From Hofstenia miamia (taxonomy: Eukaryota > Xenacoelomorpha > Acoela > Hofsteniidae): a stretch of DNA of 64,000 nucleotides. Location of the stretch: the NCBI GenBank assembly GCA_900660155.1, contig CABFPE010000209.1, positions 355,059 through 419,058 on the forward strand, written 5' to 3'. Below the pieces are notes generated by a model that ran no database searches, had not been told where the DNA came from, and worked only from the letters and a program-made list of their open reading frames with translations. This document shows, piece after piece, positions 1 through 10,730 of the stretch (within the stretch, counting starts at the first letter, position 1; each line of letters starts with the position of its first letter). Made by a program: the position numbers and the translations under genes.

Positions 1-3000
1 ATATATATAATTGTTAATATTACTATGGTTATTGTTAATATATTATGGGTAACAGAAACGTAAGCAAAACTCCACTATATGTTACTAATGATATTCAAGG
101 ATTTTGCAATAAATTTAACCTAGAGTAGCACCTTGCAATTATGGTATTGAAATTTCTTGAAAAATAAGCAAATATAACTTCAAAAAGATGATAATTCTAT
201 TTCATCCTGGTTTTTTACTTTTGTTGCTTTCCGTTTTCAGCTGCATAACTAAACATGTGAACATTGACAGATGAATTAGAGATTTGAAAATAAAATTAAC
301 TTCTAACGAATGTCGTGATATTTCAATGGCAGTTATGTCACGATTCAATGGGAATCCATAAAGCAACACTTGTAATTAAGTTTACATTTACCAGTACTTC
401 GCTCATTGCACAGCTGGTCATCACTTTTTATCATTCTTTCCACATAATCCTTGTTTTATTAAAAATCAATGATAAACAAATTAATTAGAATTTCGAAGCC
501 TAATTCATTGGTGTATTATTTGATTTAGTAATATAAATTAAATTTTATCTAGGCGTTTCGATTTTGCACACTTATACTAACTGAATTAGGTATTGATATA
601 AATGATGAATTTTCCCAATGTTATTTTAAAAATGAGCGTTTTGCGAGTATATTTTTACAGCATTAATGATTGAATCAAGACTATCATGAGAATAGGAATC
701 TGAAAGCTCTCATCTGATTTAGAACTACTCATTCTCTGAACAAAAGAAAATTTGAACGTTTCTTATAAAAATGGAATTTTCATTCCAAAATTGGTAATAA
801 TTTCAAGTACACCATTATATACACTAATAGATGTGACGATATCGCAAGTTTCTAAGATCTTTTAATAGTCTTGGAGATCATTGTTCGAAAATGTGGAACA
901 AATGTCTGTGTGGTCAATAAAATTTGACAAAAATTAGATAGAATTTCAAACAAAATTTCCCCGGAAATTATTAGTTCTCTCAGTAAAATACAATGAATAT
1001 AGTACAAGGGTACATCATGTACATGATAGGATTATAATATGATGAATTTTGTTTGAAAAATTGCAAGTGAAGACTCAATCATTTTGTAAGGTAGTCTTGT
1101 AGAATGACCTTGAGAATAAGTGCTTGAGAGAAAAAATTGCCAAATTTACATTGTAAAGAAAAATCATATTTGGCAAAGATAGTCCCATTTGCATAATTTT
1201 TTACAGCAGAAGAAGTTTTAATTGATTTGTGTAAATAGTGAAAAAATAGAAAATACATCGGTAATGTGATGAATTGGTAGCTTCTGCGTGTATACAGGCA
1301 ATCAACTGCACTTAACAATTTTCTACCCCAACTTTGCAAAGAAAAAGTAAAAAAATAATCTCAAATTTTTTTATTTTATCATGTGTAAAACACTATGTAT
1401 TGCTAATGCGTATAATGACGAAAAAATAAATGCATGGCTTAGCAACTCGAATACTCTTTTTTCCCATTTAAAGATAACTTTAAATTTTCATTAAAAGGTC
1501 ATGGGTTCAATGAGCTTATACATCTCAAAGAATCTGAAATCATTTCTCAATGTGATTTCTATCAAATATATTATATTATTTTTTGAGCAATACATAATCA
1601 AAATTCTCTGTGTAATTGTACTTGATGAGATATATAAAATATAATTTATTGAATGAGCAAAAGTTTATTACATCCTGGACTTTTTATTTTCAAAAGATGC
1701 CTGATGGAAGCAAGCTCTTGAATTCTAAATTAGTCATTATAGAAAATCTCTAGCCTTCACAATCATATTTATTCATATATTCAGAGAATTTTAAAGTACT
1801 TCCTAATTTGAAATATTTCCATCTGGAATTTACAGGTTTATAGCCTTCGATGTACTAATTAAATCTAGCGATTTTACGAGAATAAGCGCACAGTATAGGC
1901 AGACCTTGCCACGTCGCATATTACTAGAGGTGGAATAATTATATTTTAAAATTATACAGTTGCTTCTGTATTTCTGTAATTGACGTCACACTGCTTGCGC
2001 AAAAAACGACAATTTTTTATGTGACTTCCGCTGTTTATTGGGTTGTTACTTCAAAGACTTTCGCAGACGACATGACCATGAGCCATGCTTAGGCAACTAC
2101 ATTTCGCAATTTTCATGTGTTCTCCTAAAATATTTTTTGTGTAGGTATTTACAATGCAATAATACATAGACTTCAAATAATTAAAATTCTTTTCATGTTA
2201 TGAAGGAGTGATGAAGTCAAATTTCTTTTTTCTTTTTTTGCATCCACATGATACAATTTCAATCTACTTTGAGTACAATAATATAATCGATGTTTTACAC
2301 CACGAATTTAAGATTTTAACACGAAGGTTATTGTAGTTATGCTTGAAGAACTTTTTCGGTCAACTTTTTCCCAAAAAATAATTTTGAACACTAATTAGGT
2401 CATATGCATTGGATACCATCCTTTTCTACAGCTTTCAAATTTTAAGTACATCCAAAGATGTCCAACCATGCTCTTTCGAATTCCTCAAAATTGCTTGTGC
2501 ATATTCTTGTACCATTTTACATCAACATACCCGACTCTTAGAATACAATGGACATTGACTTGTTCTTTGGCATATTGCAATCACTGGACTTGTAATTTTT
2601 TGATATAACCTTACCTGAATAACAATATTTTACTAAATTTCAAGATACGATTTGTTACATATAGCATGATGAGCTACATTTAGACTGCTGTTACCGATTT
2701 AAATTCAAATGAAATCAAGTGCTCTTCAGTTCTAGTAAAAACCCTATTATATGCAGTTATAACTTCATACAACTCTTTGTTTTAAATAACTCAAAGATTC
2801 TCATTTTGAATTGTTCTAAATGTGATTAAACTTGGGAAAATCTTATTTTACATGTGCACACAATGCACAAAACGTTTTGTTTAATGGTTTTTCTTAGTTT
2901 TATAATCCATGGGAACAGTCCAACTATGGAAAATTTATAGATGGCAGAAGATACTTGATCTTGGGGGAATTTATTTACCTTAAATGCCTTAATTAAAATT

Positions 3001-3340
3001 AAATTGTGTTTCATTATATGATCGACGGCAAATTTTATGTAATCGATTATGGCAACGGATGCAAAACCAACACACCCATTGAATAAGTTGATCCCAGATT
3101 TAGTTTACAAAAGTAATAGACTGAAGGACAGCTTCATATTCTCTGAAATAATCAAAAGGTTTGAAAAATAAAATTGAATAAGAAGAGAAGAGGCAGGATT
3201 ATATGTATCTATATTATGTAGTTAGCCTCATCCGCCTTTTAGAATTGCAGAGACGTTGTAATGTCTATTTTTAATTTAAGTTAAATTTGTAAATTTGAGT
3301 TGAAAGCACTATTATTCAGTCCAAGGATTGTAAGTGCAAA
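1..3340. other. AT-rich DNA without recognisable gene
   Basis: I see no convincing coding sequence on either strand. The open frames are short and of low complexity, as expected by chance at this base composition. A full cAMP-response-like palindrome TGACGTCA occurs at 1981-1988 in a slightly less AT-rich patch, but nothing around it looks like a promoter with a gene attached. Confidence 0.55.
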
Positions 3341-3364
3341 AATTAAATATTATTATTATTATTA
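3180..3364 (+). repeat. possible LINE 3' end with (ATT)n tail
   Basis: A run of about six ATT units at 3347-3364 follows the string AATTAAAT. The same arrangement precedes the (ATT)n tail of the LINE remnant near 54.2 kb. This suggests the 3' untranslated end of a CR1-like LINE on the plus strand, but no reverse transcriptase residues can be read upstream, so a plain microsatellite is equally possible. Confidence 0.3.
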
Positions 3365-4673
3365 CTATGGGTGGATATATTTAAATGCGTCTTTTTTAAC
3401 AGCGTTATTTTAATATTACAAATTGAGCCTTTCACACAATGATTTTTTTTCAAAAATTGCTATTGCCAAGCATCGAGACTGAATTTTTTTTAAAATGGTA
3501 TGCATAACAAAAGTCAAGCAAACAAATTAATAATTTAGAATGTCTTTGACGTTCGCGCTGTAGAATGATAAAAAAATAAACTGGAAAGGCAAAAAATCCA
3601 TAACCTTAAAGCAGCGGTTGCCAGGTTGGATATGCTAAGTAAGTTTTTTCAAGATCATATAGATGGGATTTTTTCGATAAATTTGAACCCCAGAAAACAT
3701 GCATAAAATAGAGTTAAATCATACCTGAATTTTCTATTGTAAAGTAAACAATAAGATTTTTCCCACAAAAGCTGCATTAACCTTTGGTACAGACCTAGCA
3801 GATATGCTTAAATTAGATCAACACTTTCATTTCACAGAATCGCCCACATATATAAAAGTACAGTGAACGAATTCTTGAATATCTACATACATACATAATA
3901 AATTCAATTTATATATTTCTATTACAACACCAAATTTCACATGCAGGAATGCATATAGAATATGGGACCTCTATAGTTACAGCTTCTCCAAATATATTGT
4001 AAACAGATTTTTATCACTCTGTATGGTGCTCCTTAGATTTCTAGTACGTATTTATTAAAATTCTATCCATACTGAAAATGAACTGCAAGCCTGTACATCA
4101 TTGGAATATCCAGAGACGGGGGAAATACTGTTACCAGCAGGTGCAATGCTAATTAATACCTACATTTTTTAAATATTTCATTATTGGTTCCTTCCTTGGA
4201 AACATTATATTCCTTGGCACATACGAACTGTTACTAATTTTAAGCTATTATAACTTTATTCTATCCAGGCCGTTTTTTATAAATCTGAGATGATGTCTTG
4301 AAAAGATATTTAAAAATTCATAACTCGCATGTTAATGAAAATATTCGAAAACTGACGCCATCATAGGAATATCGCCTGTTTTATCTACGTTTTAAGATCT
4401 GACTTTGTCAGTTGATCGCATGGGCTTTATAATTGCCTGAATATGCAATCTTCAATTATCGGAATAATTTCAATAAATTTTAAAAATCGGAATTGTCATT
4501 GAAAAATTATTAATGTTTTCAGGTTCCCTTTGTAACAAACGTTCACCCTCATAGACCCCAAATTTCTTTATAGACTTGGAGAATTTTTTGAAATCTTAAA
4601 CAAAATAGTTTGTAACGTTAAAGCTATACAATTATGAACAGAACCTTTTTATTCATTAATATTTGGTGGATTA
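3365..4673. other. AT-rich DNA, no gene seen
   Basis: No coding pattern, RNA gene or repeat with clear ends is visible here. Confidence 0.5.
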
Positions 4674-4738
4674 TGATAATAATAATAATAATAAGAATAA
4701 TAATAATAAAATTAATAATAATAAAATTAATAATAAGA
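4674..4738. repeat. interrupted (TAA)n microsatellite, left flank of Dong-like copy 1
   Basis: The stretch consists of TAA/AAT units with a few interruptions. Together with the (TAA)n at 5963-5984 it brackets a Dong/R4-like LINE copy. Dong-type elements are known to insert into TAA repeats, so the two arrays are most simply read as one target array split by the insertion. Read on the minus strand, the combined array is the (TTA)n tail of the LINE at 5985-6835. Confidence 0.85.
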
Positions 4739-5962
4739 ATACAAGAGGAGAATAAGGAAAGTACTACGGAAGTCAGCATTAAATGGGCAGAACAGCATAA
4801 AGGCATTCAATACGTGGGCGATATCAGTGTTGAGATATTCGGCAGGAATAGTTAGGTGGAACAAGAATGAACTTAGGGAGCTAGACAGAGAGACAAGGAA
4901 GGTACTAGCAGCAGAGAGGGCTTTCAACCTAAATGGAGATGTGGATTGGCTGTACATGGCAAGGCATAAGGGAGGGAAAGGGCTGCTAAGTGTGGAGGAA
5001 ACTGTAGAAGCAGAAGCACTAGGGCTAAAGAAATATGTAGAAGAGCAACCTAGAATATTCTTACTAGAGGTCACTAAAGAGCTAAGGAAAATAAGAACTG
5101 GGAGTGAAGGAAAGAAGGTATACCAGAGTAGGATGGAATCAGAGAGACAAACAATGTTTAGGCAGAAAACAATGCATGGAGAATACTGGAGGAACACAGA
5201 AATGTGTGACAGAGAAGAGAGCAACAAGTGGTTAAAGAAGGCAGGACTAAAAAGAGAAACAGAAGCACTGGTAATGGCAGCACAGGAGCAAGCAATAAGA
5301 ACAAACTGGGTGAAGAAGCATATAGACAGAAGAGTAAAAATAAGTGATAAGTGTAGGCTATGTAAGGAAGAGGCGGAGACAGTAGATCATCTGATAGCAG
5401 GGTGTGAGAAGTTGTCGCAGGCATGACAATGTGGGAAGAATGGTACACTGGAGTTTGAGCAGGCAGCATGGGTTAGAAGCAAGAAACAAGTGGTATGAGC
5501 ACAAGCCACAGGGCGTCATAGAAAATGAGAAGGTTAAGATAGTGTGGGACTTCAACATGCAGACGAGCAAAGTGATAGAAGCACAGAGGCCAGACATAGT
5601 AGTGGTAGACAAAGAGAAAAGATTGGGAACAGTGATAGACATAGCAGTACCAAAGGACAGAAATGTAGAAAGCAAGGAGAAAGAGAAGATAGACAAGTAC
5701 AGGAAGTTGGCAGAGGAAATAGAAAGGCTGTGGAAGTTAAAGAAGGCTGAAGTAGTCCCGGTAGTAGTAGGCGCACTAGGAGCAGTGAGTAAGAAGCATA
5801 AGAAATACTTGGAGAAGTTGGGAGTACCAAAGTGGGGAGGAGCGGAAGCACAGAAGGCAGCATTGTTAGGAACAGCTAGAGTCCTGAGGAAATCTCTCAC
5901 ACTTCCTGGGAACTGGTGAGTTCCCCGAGCTGAGAGGGATACCAGCATGAAGCTGTGAGAAG
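4736..5962 (+). pseudogene. Dong/R4-like LINE copy 1, 5'-truncated (C-terminal RT, CCHC and restriction-like endonuclease)
   Basis: This is the 3' end of a site-specific non-LTR retrotransposon. It begins in the post-catalytic part of the reverse transcriptase, so motifs A to C are absent. The frame from 4827 carries the conserved RT C-terminus and then a CX2CX8HX4C knuckle starting CRLC near 5353. A 17-bp deletion relative to copy 2 at about 5419 shifts the frame. The second frame, to 5919, carries the PD-X14-D signature (RPDIVVVDKEKRLGTVIDIA) of the restriction-like endonuclease that nicks the target DNA. It ends in LPGNW and a stop. About 40 bases of 3' untranslated sequence lead straight into (TAA)n. 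The order of domains and the target site point to the R4/Dong clade. The copy cannot be active. It is roughly 90% identical by eye to copy 2 at 36676-38470. Confidence 0.85.
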
Positions 5963-5984
5963 TAATAATAATAATAATAATAAT
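5963..5984. repeat. (TAA)n microsatellite, right flank of Dong-like copy 1
   Basis: About seven TAA units follow the element's terminal AAGCTGTGAGAAG. The same terminal sequence is followed by (TAA)n-type repeats at copy 2. Confidence 0.85.
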
Positions 5985-6835
5985 TTGCTTTACATTGCAA
6001 TAAAAAAATGATACAAAATAAATAAAAATACTAAAAAAATAAGATTTGTTGTGACAATTACGTAATCGGAAGAGTTCACATTTGCACGAATTTCAGAAGT
6101 ATGCAAAGAGTTTAGATCAATATCTAGATCTTGAAATATGATATTTTTTAGGGGAATGATGCGAAAAATAGTTGACTTTTGAATTGAGGGGAGATTTAAA
6201 TGATTAATATTTGGATGGATGAGAACTAAAGGTTCTAGTGGAAAAATGTTCATTAAAATCAAAGTAATATTTGTCAATACGTAATTTATTAAGGAAAAAT
6301 GATCAAGATATTTAATAAAAAGATTTATTGGAGTAAACCTGGCTTGAATTAGAAAGATTTCAAATGAAGAATATGAAGAACAAACCCAATGAAGAGCACG
6401 ATTCGGGAAATATTTTAAGTCAGAAGGAGAATCAAGATGATAAGACTGTGAAGCATAGCTTAGAGATGACAAGCACTAAGATTTAAAAAGTAAGCATTTG
6501 CTTAAATAGTGGGTAGACTTGGATATAACAGACTTCAGATAAAAAAGAAAATATACCTTTTTAAATTTTATAGAAATATGCGAATTTCTGGAGAAATTAT
6601 TACAGATAACAAAGCCTAAATTTGTTGCTTCATACTTAATAGGAATAGATAGTGTAATAAAGGGAGGTCCAGTATTACACGTAGAACAAAAAAAGAGTCC
6701 TTCAAATTTTGAAATATTGAAAGAAATATGATTATTAATAGACTATTGTAAAGCATAGTAACGTGAAGGCCGTTCATGTTTGTATAAAGAATTTGCACAT
6801 CATGTTTCAATTGATAATTGGCTGAGGTTCAGGAC
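5985..6835 (-). pseudogene. CR1-like LINE remnant, C-terminal part of reverse transcriptase
   Basis: Read on the minus strand, this is the C-terminal third of a non-LTR reverse transcriptase. Near 6615-6560 it shows a NLGFVICNNFSRNSHISIKF block, matching the conserved post-palm DLGxxxDxxLxxxxHI segment. It continues with a LSYASQSYH block near 6470 and an NRALHWVC block near 6390, both typical of CR1/L2-like C-termini. The reading runs in at least two frames with a stop near 6480, so it is dead. The last codon lies six bases before a (TTA)n tail, the normal 3' end of such LINEs. That tail is split by Dong-like copy 1, so this insertion is the older of the two. Everything upstream of the palm is missing or too decayed to read. 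Confidence 0.7.
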
Positions 6836-6839
6836 TGCG

Positions 6840-8205
6840 CTTGGAGTTATACATACTTTAGAACAAATTAATTACTTAAATTAAATTAATAATCTAATGA
6901 GTTATTCATGTTACCAAGATTTGCCCCAATAAGAAGAATATGTTAAGGAGATCGTTTCTTATTAAAAGAAATAACGAGTATTTCAGAATTTATATCGTGT
7001 AAAATTCCATAATTTACACGCTTGTTATGGCAACGTAGTACTACCAATATAGTTAAACATCACATTATCACGGTAACACCAAGCACTAGAAGCAATACAT
7101 TGACGTGTTTAGTGGAATCCGCTTATTTGTGTTGCGGACACCGAAGTGACAGTATTCGGACACCAGATTTACATTGAAATTGCGACCGATACATATGATA
7201 AAAGTTTTATACAGAATTTCATTAACAATAAAATTATAGGCAGTGGCATCAAGCACCAAAAAATTAGGGGAAGGCAATTTTAGTTACCTTTAACCGGATA
7301 AAAATTTTCAAAACTTGGAACTTCTCAAACAGCATTGTAAAAGTAAAAAACGAACTAATATTTACCAACTGACATTTAAATAAATATTTTCCGCAATCTG
7401 ATTCTGGAAATTTTCAGAAAATGAACGAAAGGAGGTGGCTCCAGCTCTTTATGGCCGACCCCACTGCTGTTAGTCTGACTCATCATTGTCTAAAATTTAG
7501 TTCCTGTTCAAATGTTGTTATTCTCGACGTCTGCTATGCACATTTGCATGTACAAAAAGTTTAGCAGCTAGTTATATTAAACATTATTATTCTTGAATGA
7601 CTAACCAATTTCTTTTAAACTTAATATACATTACTAAAGAATGAACATATAAATGAATAAATTATTCCAAACGGAAGTTTCCAATGGTGATTTCATGCAA
7701 ATTTTGTATAATTGGAGAGATTAGAATTCACAATACACGACACAATCTTTTGAAACTGGGAAATAACATGCTGCTGATTTGTAATATGCTAAAACTTTTA
7801 CCTAGCACTTAACACATTTGATCTATTGCACAGGCATTGAAATTCGGCATATGCTTCAAATTGGTATTTAACAAGTTATATAAATTATTCACGAATTCCC
7901 TCCACATAATAAAAATCAATTGTTGACTGTAAACTTTTGGCTATAAATTTATTCACCCGCATAATTAGGTTCTTTAACAATTCTATTATAGGAAATTGCA
8001 AAATTGATAAAGAAAATAACTCAAAATTAAAATATCTTTTACATTTGGAAAGCCACAATAATCTACAGAAGATATTATAGACAAACAGGACCGAATAAAA
8101 CTTCAATCAAGGTTAAAAACTGATTAAAGAGATGAAATGTACATTTACTGTATTCATTTGAATGAATATTTTTGCATAAAAACAACATTGATATAGTGTT
8201 TGTGA
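6840..8205. other. AT-rich DNA, no gene seen
   Basis: There is no supported gene. A minus-strand frame at 7086-7277 could be a more decayed upstream part of the adjacent LINE, but I could not match it to an endonuclease motif. Confidence 0.45.
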
Positions 8206-8207
8206 TT

Positions 8208-8230
8208 AATATATATATATATATATATAT
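8208..8230. repeat. (AT)n microsatellite
   Basis: This is an uninterrupted AT dinucleotide run just left of an inverted-repeat element. Confidence 0.95.
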
Positions 8231-8241
8231 GTACATATATA

Positions 8242-8620
8242 CAGAGCTGTGGCGAGGGGAGGGCCATGGCCTTCCCTGTTGTGCCACTGTGCCCCCCTTA
8301 CTTTTGCCATCATGGATACAAAACTCCATAGTATTAATTCTAATATTCTGTAATTAAGTTTTAGTTGAAATATACATAATACTAATGCAATTCTATTAAA
8401 AAATTCAATGAAAAAGGGTGAAACTATCTCATATGAGTAAAACTATGATTAATAGAATGGCATTGGTATTTTATATATTTTAACTAAAACATATTCATTC
8501 TAGCTTAGTTACAGAATATTAGAAATAATAACATGGAATTTTGTATCGAGGCTGCCACGAGGAAGGGGGCCAAGTGTTCCAAAGGGAAGGACCATGTCCC
8601 CTTCCTTCGCCACGACCCTG
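8242..8620. mobile_element. miniature inverted-repeat element (MITE), about 380 bp
   Basis: The left end starts CAGAGCTGTGGCGAGGGG and continues through GGGCCATGGCCTTCCC. The right end, reverse-complemented, starts CAGGGTCGTGGCGAAGG and continues through GGGGACATGGTCCTTCCC. The two ends are about 40-bp imperfect terminal inverted repeats, much richer in G+C than the AT-rich core. Both sides are flanked by TATA, so the target may be TA or longer, but an exact duplication cannot be fixed inside an AT run. There is no coding capacity. The superfamily is uncertain. A short related-looking palindrome lies at 28622-28652. Confidence 0.65.
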
Positions 8621-8756
8621 TATACTGTATATATATAACACCAATACGGGTATGCTATTCATTCAATTATAAAAAAATTTACATGAATGAATACGGAATT
8701 TTGTGAATTTTCTTAAGTTGCTTAATAGCAGCAAAAAATTTTATTGTCGGGTATGG

Positions 8757-8783
8757 ATATATATATATATATATATATATATA
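8757..8783. repeat. (AT)n microsatellite
   Basis: This is an uninterrupted AT dinucleotide run. Confidence 0.95.
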
Positions 8784-10640
8784 AACGTTTGGAACCAGAA
8801 AAAACTTAGGAATCTTTATAGAAATTTTACTTAGCGGATGTATGAATAATAGGCATTTAATTCTGAACAATAAAGTATAACATTAAATTGAGAGGCAGAA
8901 GAAATTTAGAATTCCCAGTAATTTATAACGGAAATGATTGCAATTTAAAATCTTACATTTTGGAAGGAGCAATACGGAGGGAGTGAATAATAACCGCTTC
9001 CAAGCGGCCTGGCTTGTAATTTGTAGATTCTGTCACCTGGGACTATTTCAAATATAAATTAGCGCATTTGTATTCCGCCATAATATTTATAGCGAACAAA
9101 CGCATTACTAACATTAATTAAACCGCACAAATCCATGCGCGCTTGTTCTTTTTTTAAACTACACTTGTTATCTCGAACTGATTACGAATTAAATAAGCAG
9201 CAAGTTTTATATTTGGGAATTTTAAAAAAAGAAAGCTATAGTGTTAAGTCTCACTGACACAATTTTTTGAGAAAACATCAATGTTAAGTTTAATTGGAAA
9301 ATAACACATTTTTATGCAATTTAAAAATTTAATTCTACCAAAAAATTATTATTCAATGGACAAAACGTTTATGTACACTAGAACTGTCAAATTTTTTAAA
9401 GGTGTTCTTAATATTTTGTGCACGTGTATTCACAAATTAACATGGTTGTAAATGCAGTCAACCTATATATTGGTTTTAAATAATACTTAAAACATTTTTG
9501 GAAGAACTTGAGAGCATAAAAATTCGAGCCTGGAGACTATTGCGCAAAATATAATTTTAGCGAAAATCGAATTTCAACATTTGGAAGTGAAGGGGCACTT
9601 GATAAGATACATTTTGAAAATTAGAATTAACTAAAAAAATTATCTGTAAATTCCCACCCTCATATGTACATATACGAGTACAGTGTGCAACTGTATGTAA
9701 GTCTAATAAAAAGTGTTATATTTTTGTTATTCAATGGCAGATTCTTGACTCAATTTCTAATAATTGCATCCTAAGTTGCATGTAATCCGTCTCCCATTAC
9801 TATTTTAATGTCAAATCCCTTATGAAAGTAAATCTTTTGGATTGTCGTGAATTCACATGTTGAAGACCTTTTTCAACTTTCTAGTCTTCCATCTACATAT
9901 ATATTCAAATATCTTACCACATAATATGCCCTTTTTCCAAAAATATCTAACTATTCATTGTGATATTGGTAATACTTAAATGTATCATAATGGAAAAAAA
10001 CCTATATGTAGAAAAGAATGAAATATCATGCATTCATATCATGGAAATCAACAACTTTACCCATTTCTAATTTTTATAGAAGGAAATTCACTGAACACTA
10101 AAGTCTTAAACAATTCATGATTAAATGTTATAATTTGATAGTCAATGATTAACAGCTGATCGATCAAATATTCCAAAATAATCCCTTCATTGTAAAACAT
10201 GTGTTATATAATTATTTTATTTGCGAATATCATTTATTGACAATTTTCTTAGAAATTCACACAAATCTACAGGCGTGTCAATACACTCAAACTAAAGGCC
10301 TGTATCACCACCAAATACTAATGAAAAAAACTTGAAAATAATAAAATTGGAGCAATGTTACCATTTTCAAACAAAAAATGTTTGTAACAAATATACTTTC
10401 TTAAACTTTTGAAGTGGAAAAGACACCATTTGAAATTTAAAAAGTATAAAATACAAACTGTTTTAGGCTTTGTACGAGGTACAACGCAAACATTTGTGGA
10501 AGATTTAAACAAAAGATTCATTACATTATCAACGGTAGGTTATTGATGCAATTAGTTTCCTATCACTACTTAAATTTCAAATTCTTTATGGAAGAAATGC
10601 ACTTGTTGATGTGCGCCTCCCACCTTCAAATCTTTCATCT
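8784..10640. other. AT-rich DNA, no gene seen
   Basis: No coding sequence is visible. The piece at about 10345-10440 resembles 16535-16620 on the same strand: both contain a TTTGAAxTGGAAAxGxCACxATTTGAAAT core. They may be two decayed members of a short dispersed repeat. Confidence 0.45.
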
Positions 10641-10647
10641 ACAGGGT

Positions 10648-10648
10648 T

Positions 10649-10679
<31 letters not shown>

Positions 10680-10680
10680 G
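10648..10680. repeat. (GTA)n microsatellite, 3' tail of CR1-like LINE
   Basis: About ten GTA units on the plus strand, (TAC)n on the element's coding strand, end the LINE. Microsatellite 3' tails of this kind are typical of CR1/L2-like LINEs. Confidence 0.85.
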
Positions 10681-10730
10681 ACTTTATTCCCATATTGGAA
10701 AAATACACTATAAAGCACCGGTACAAAATA

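Noticed and set aside
1981-1988. TGACGTCA palindrome as a promoter element
   Set aside because: No gene start is nearby and an 8-bp match is expected by chance in a window of this size.
4634-4855. Isoleucine-rich plus-strand frame before Dong-like copy 1
   Set aside because: It is generated by translating the (TAA)n array and runs into the LINE; not a gene.
4727-5948. Long minus-strand frames across Dong-like copy 1
   Set aside because: They are antisense shadows of a purine-rich LINE coding strand. The leucine/serine-rich translations have no domain, and equivalent shadows appear at copies 2 and 3.
5990-6472. 160-codon minus-strand frame as a host membrane protein
   Set aside because: Its residues match the C-terminal region of CR1-like reverse transcriptases, and the frame ends at a LINE-type microsatellite tail.
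7086-7277. 63-codon minus-strand frame as LINE endonuclease
   Set aside because: The residues do not show the Asn, Glu, Asp or SDH blocks of the domain.
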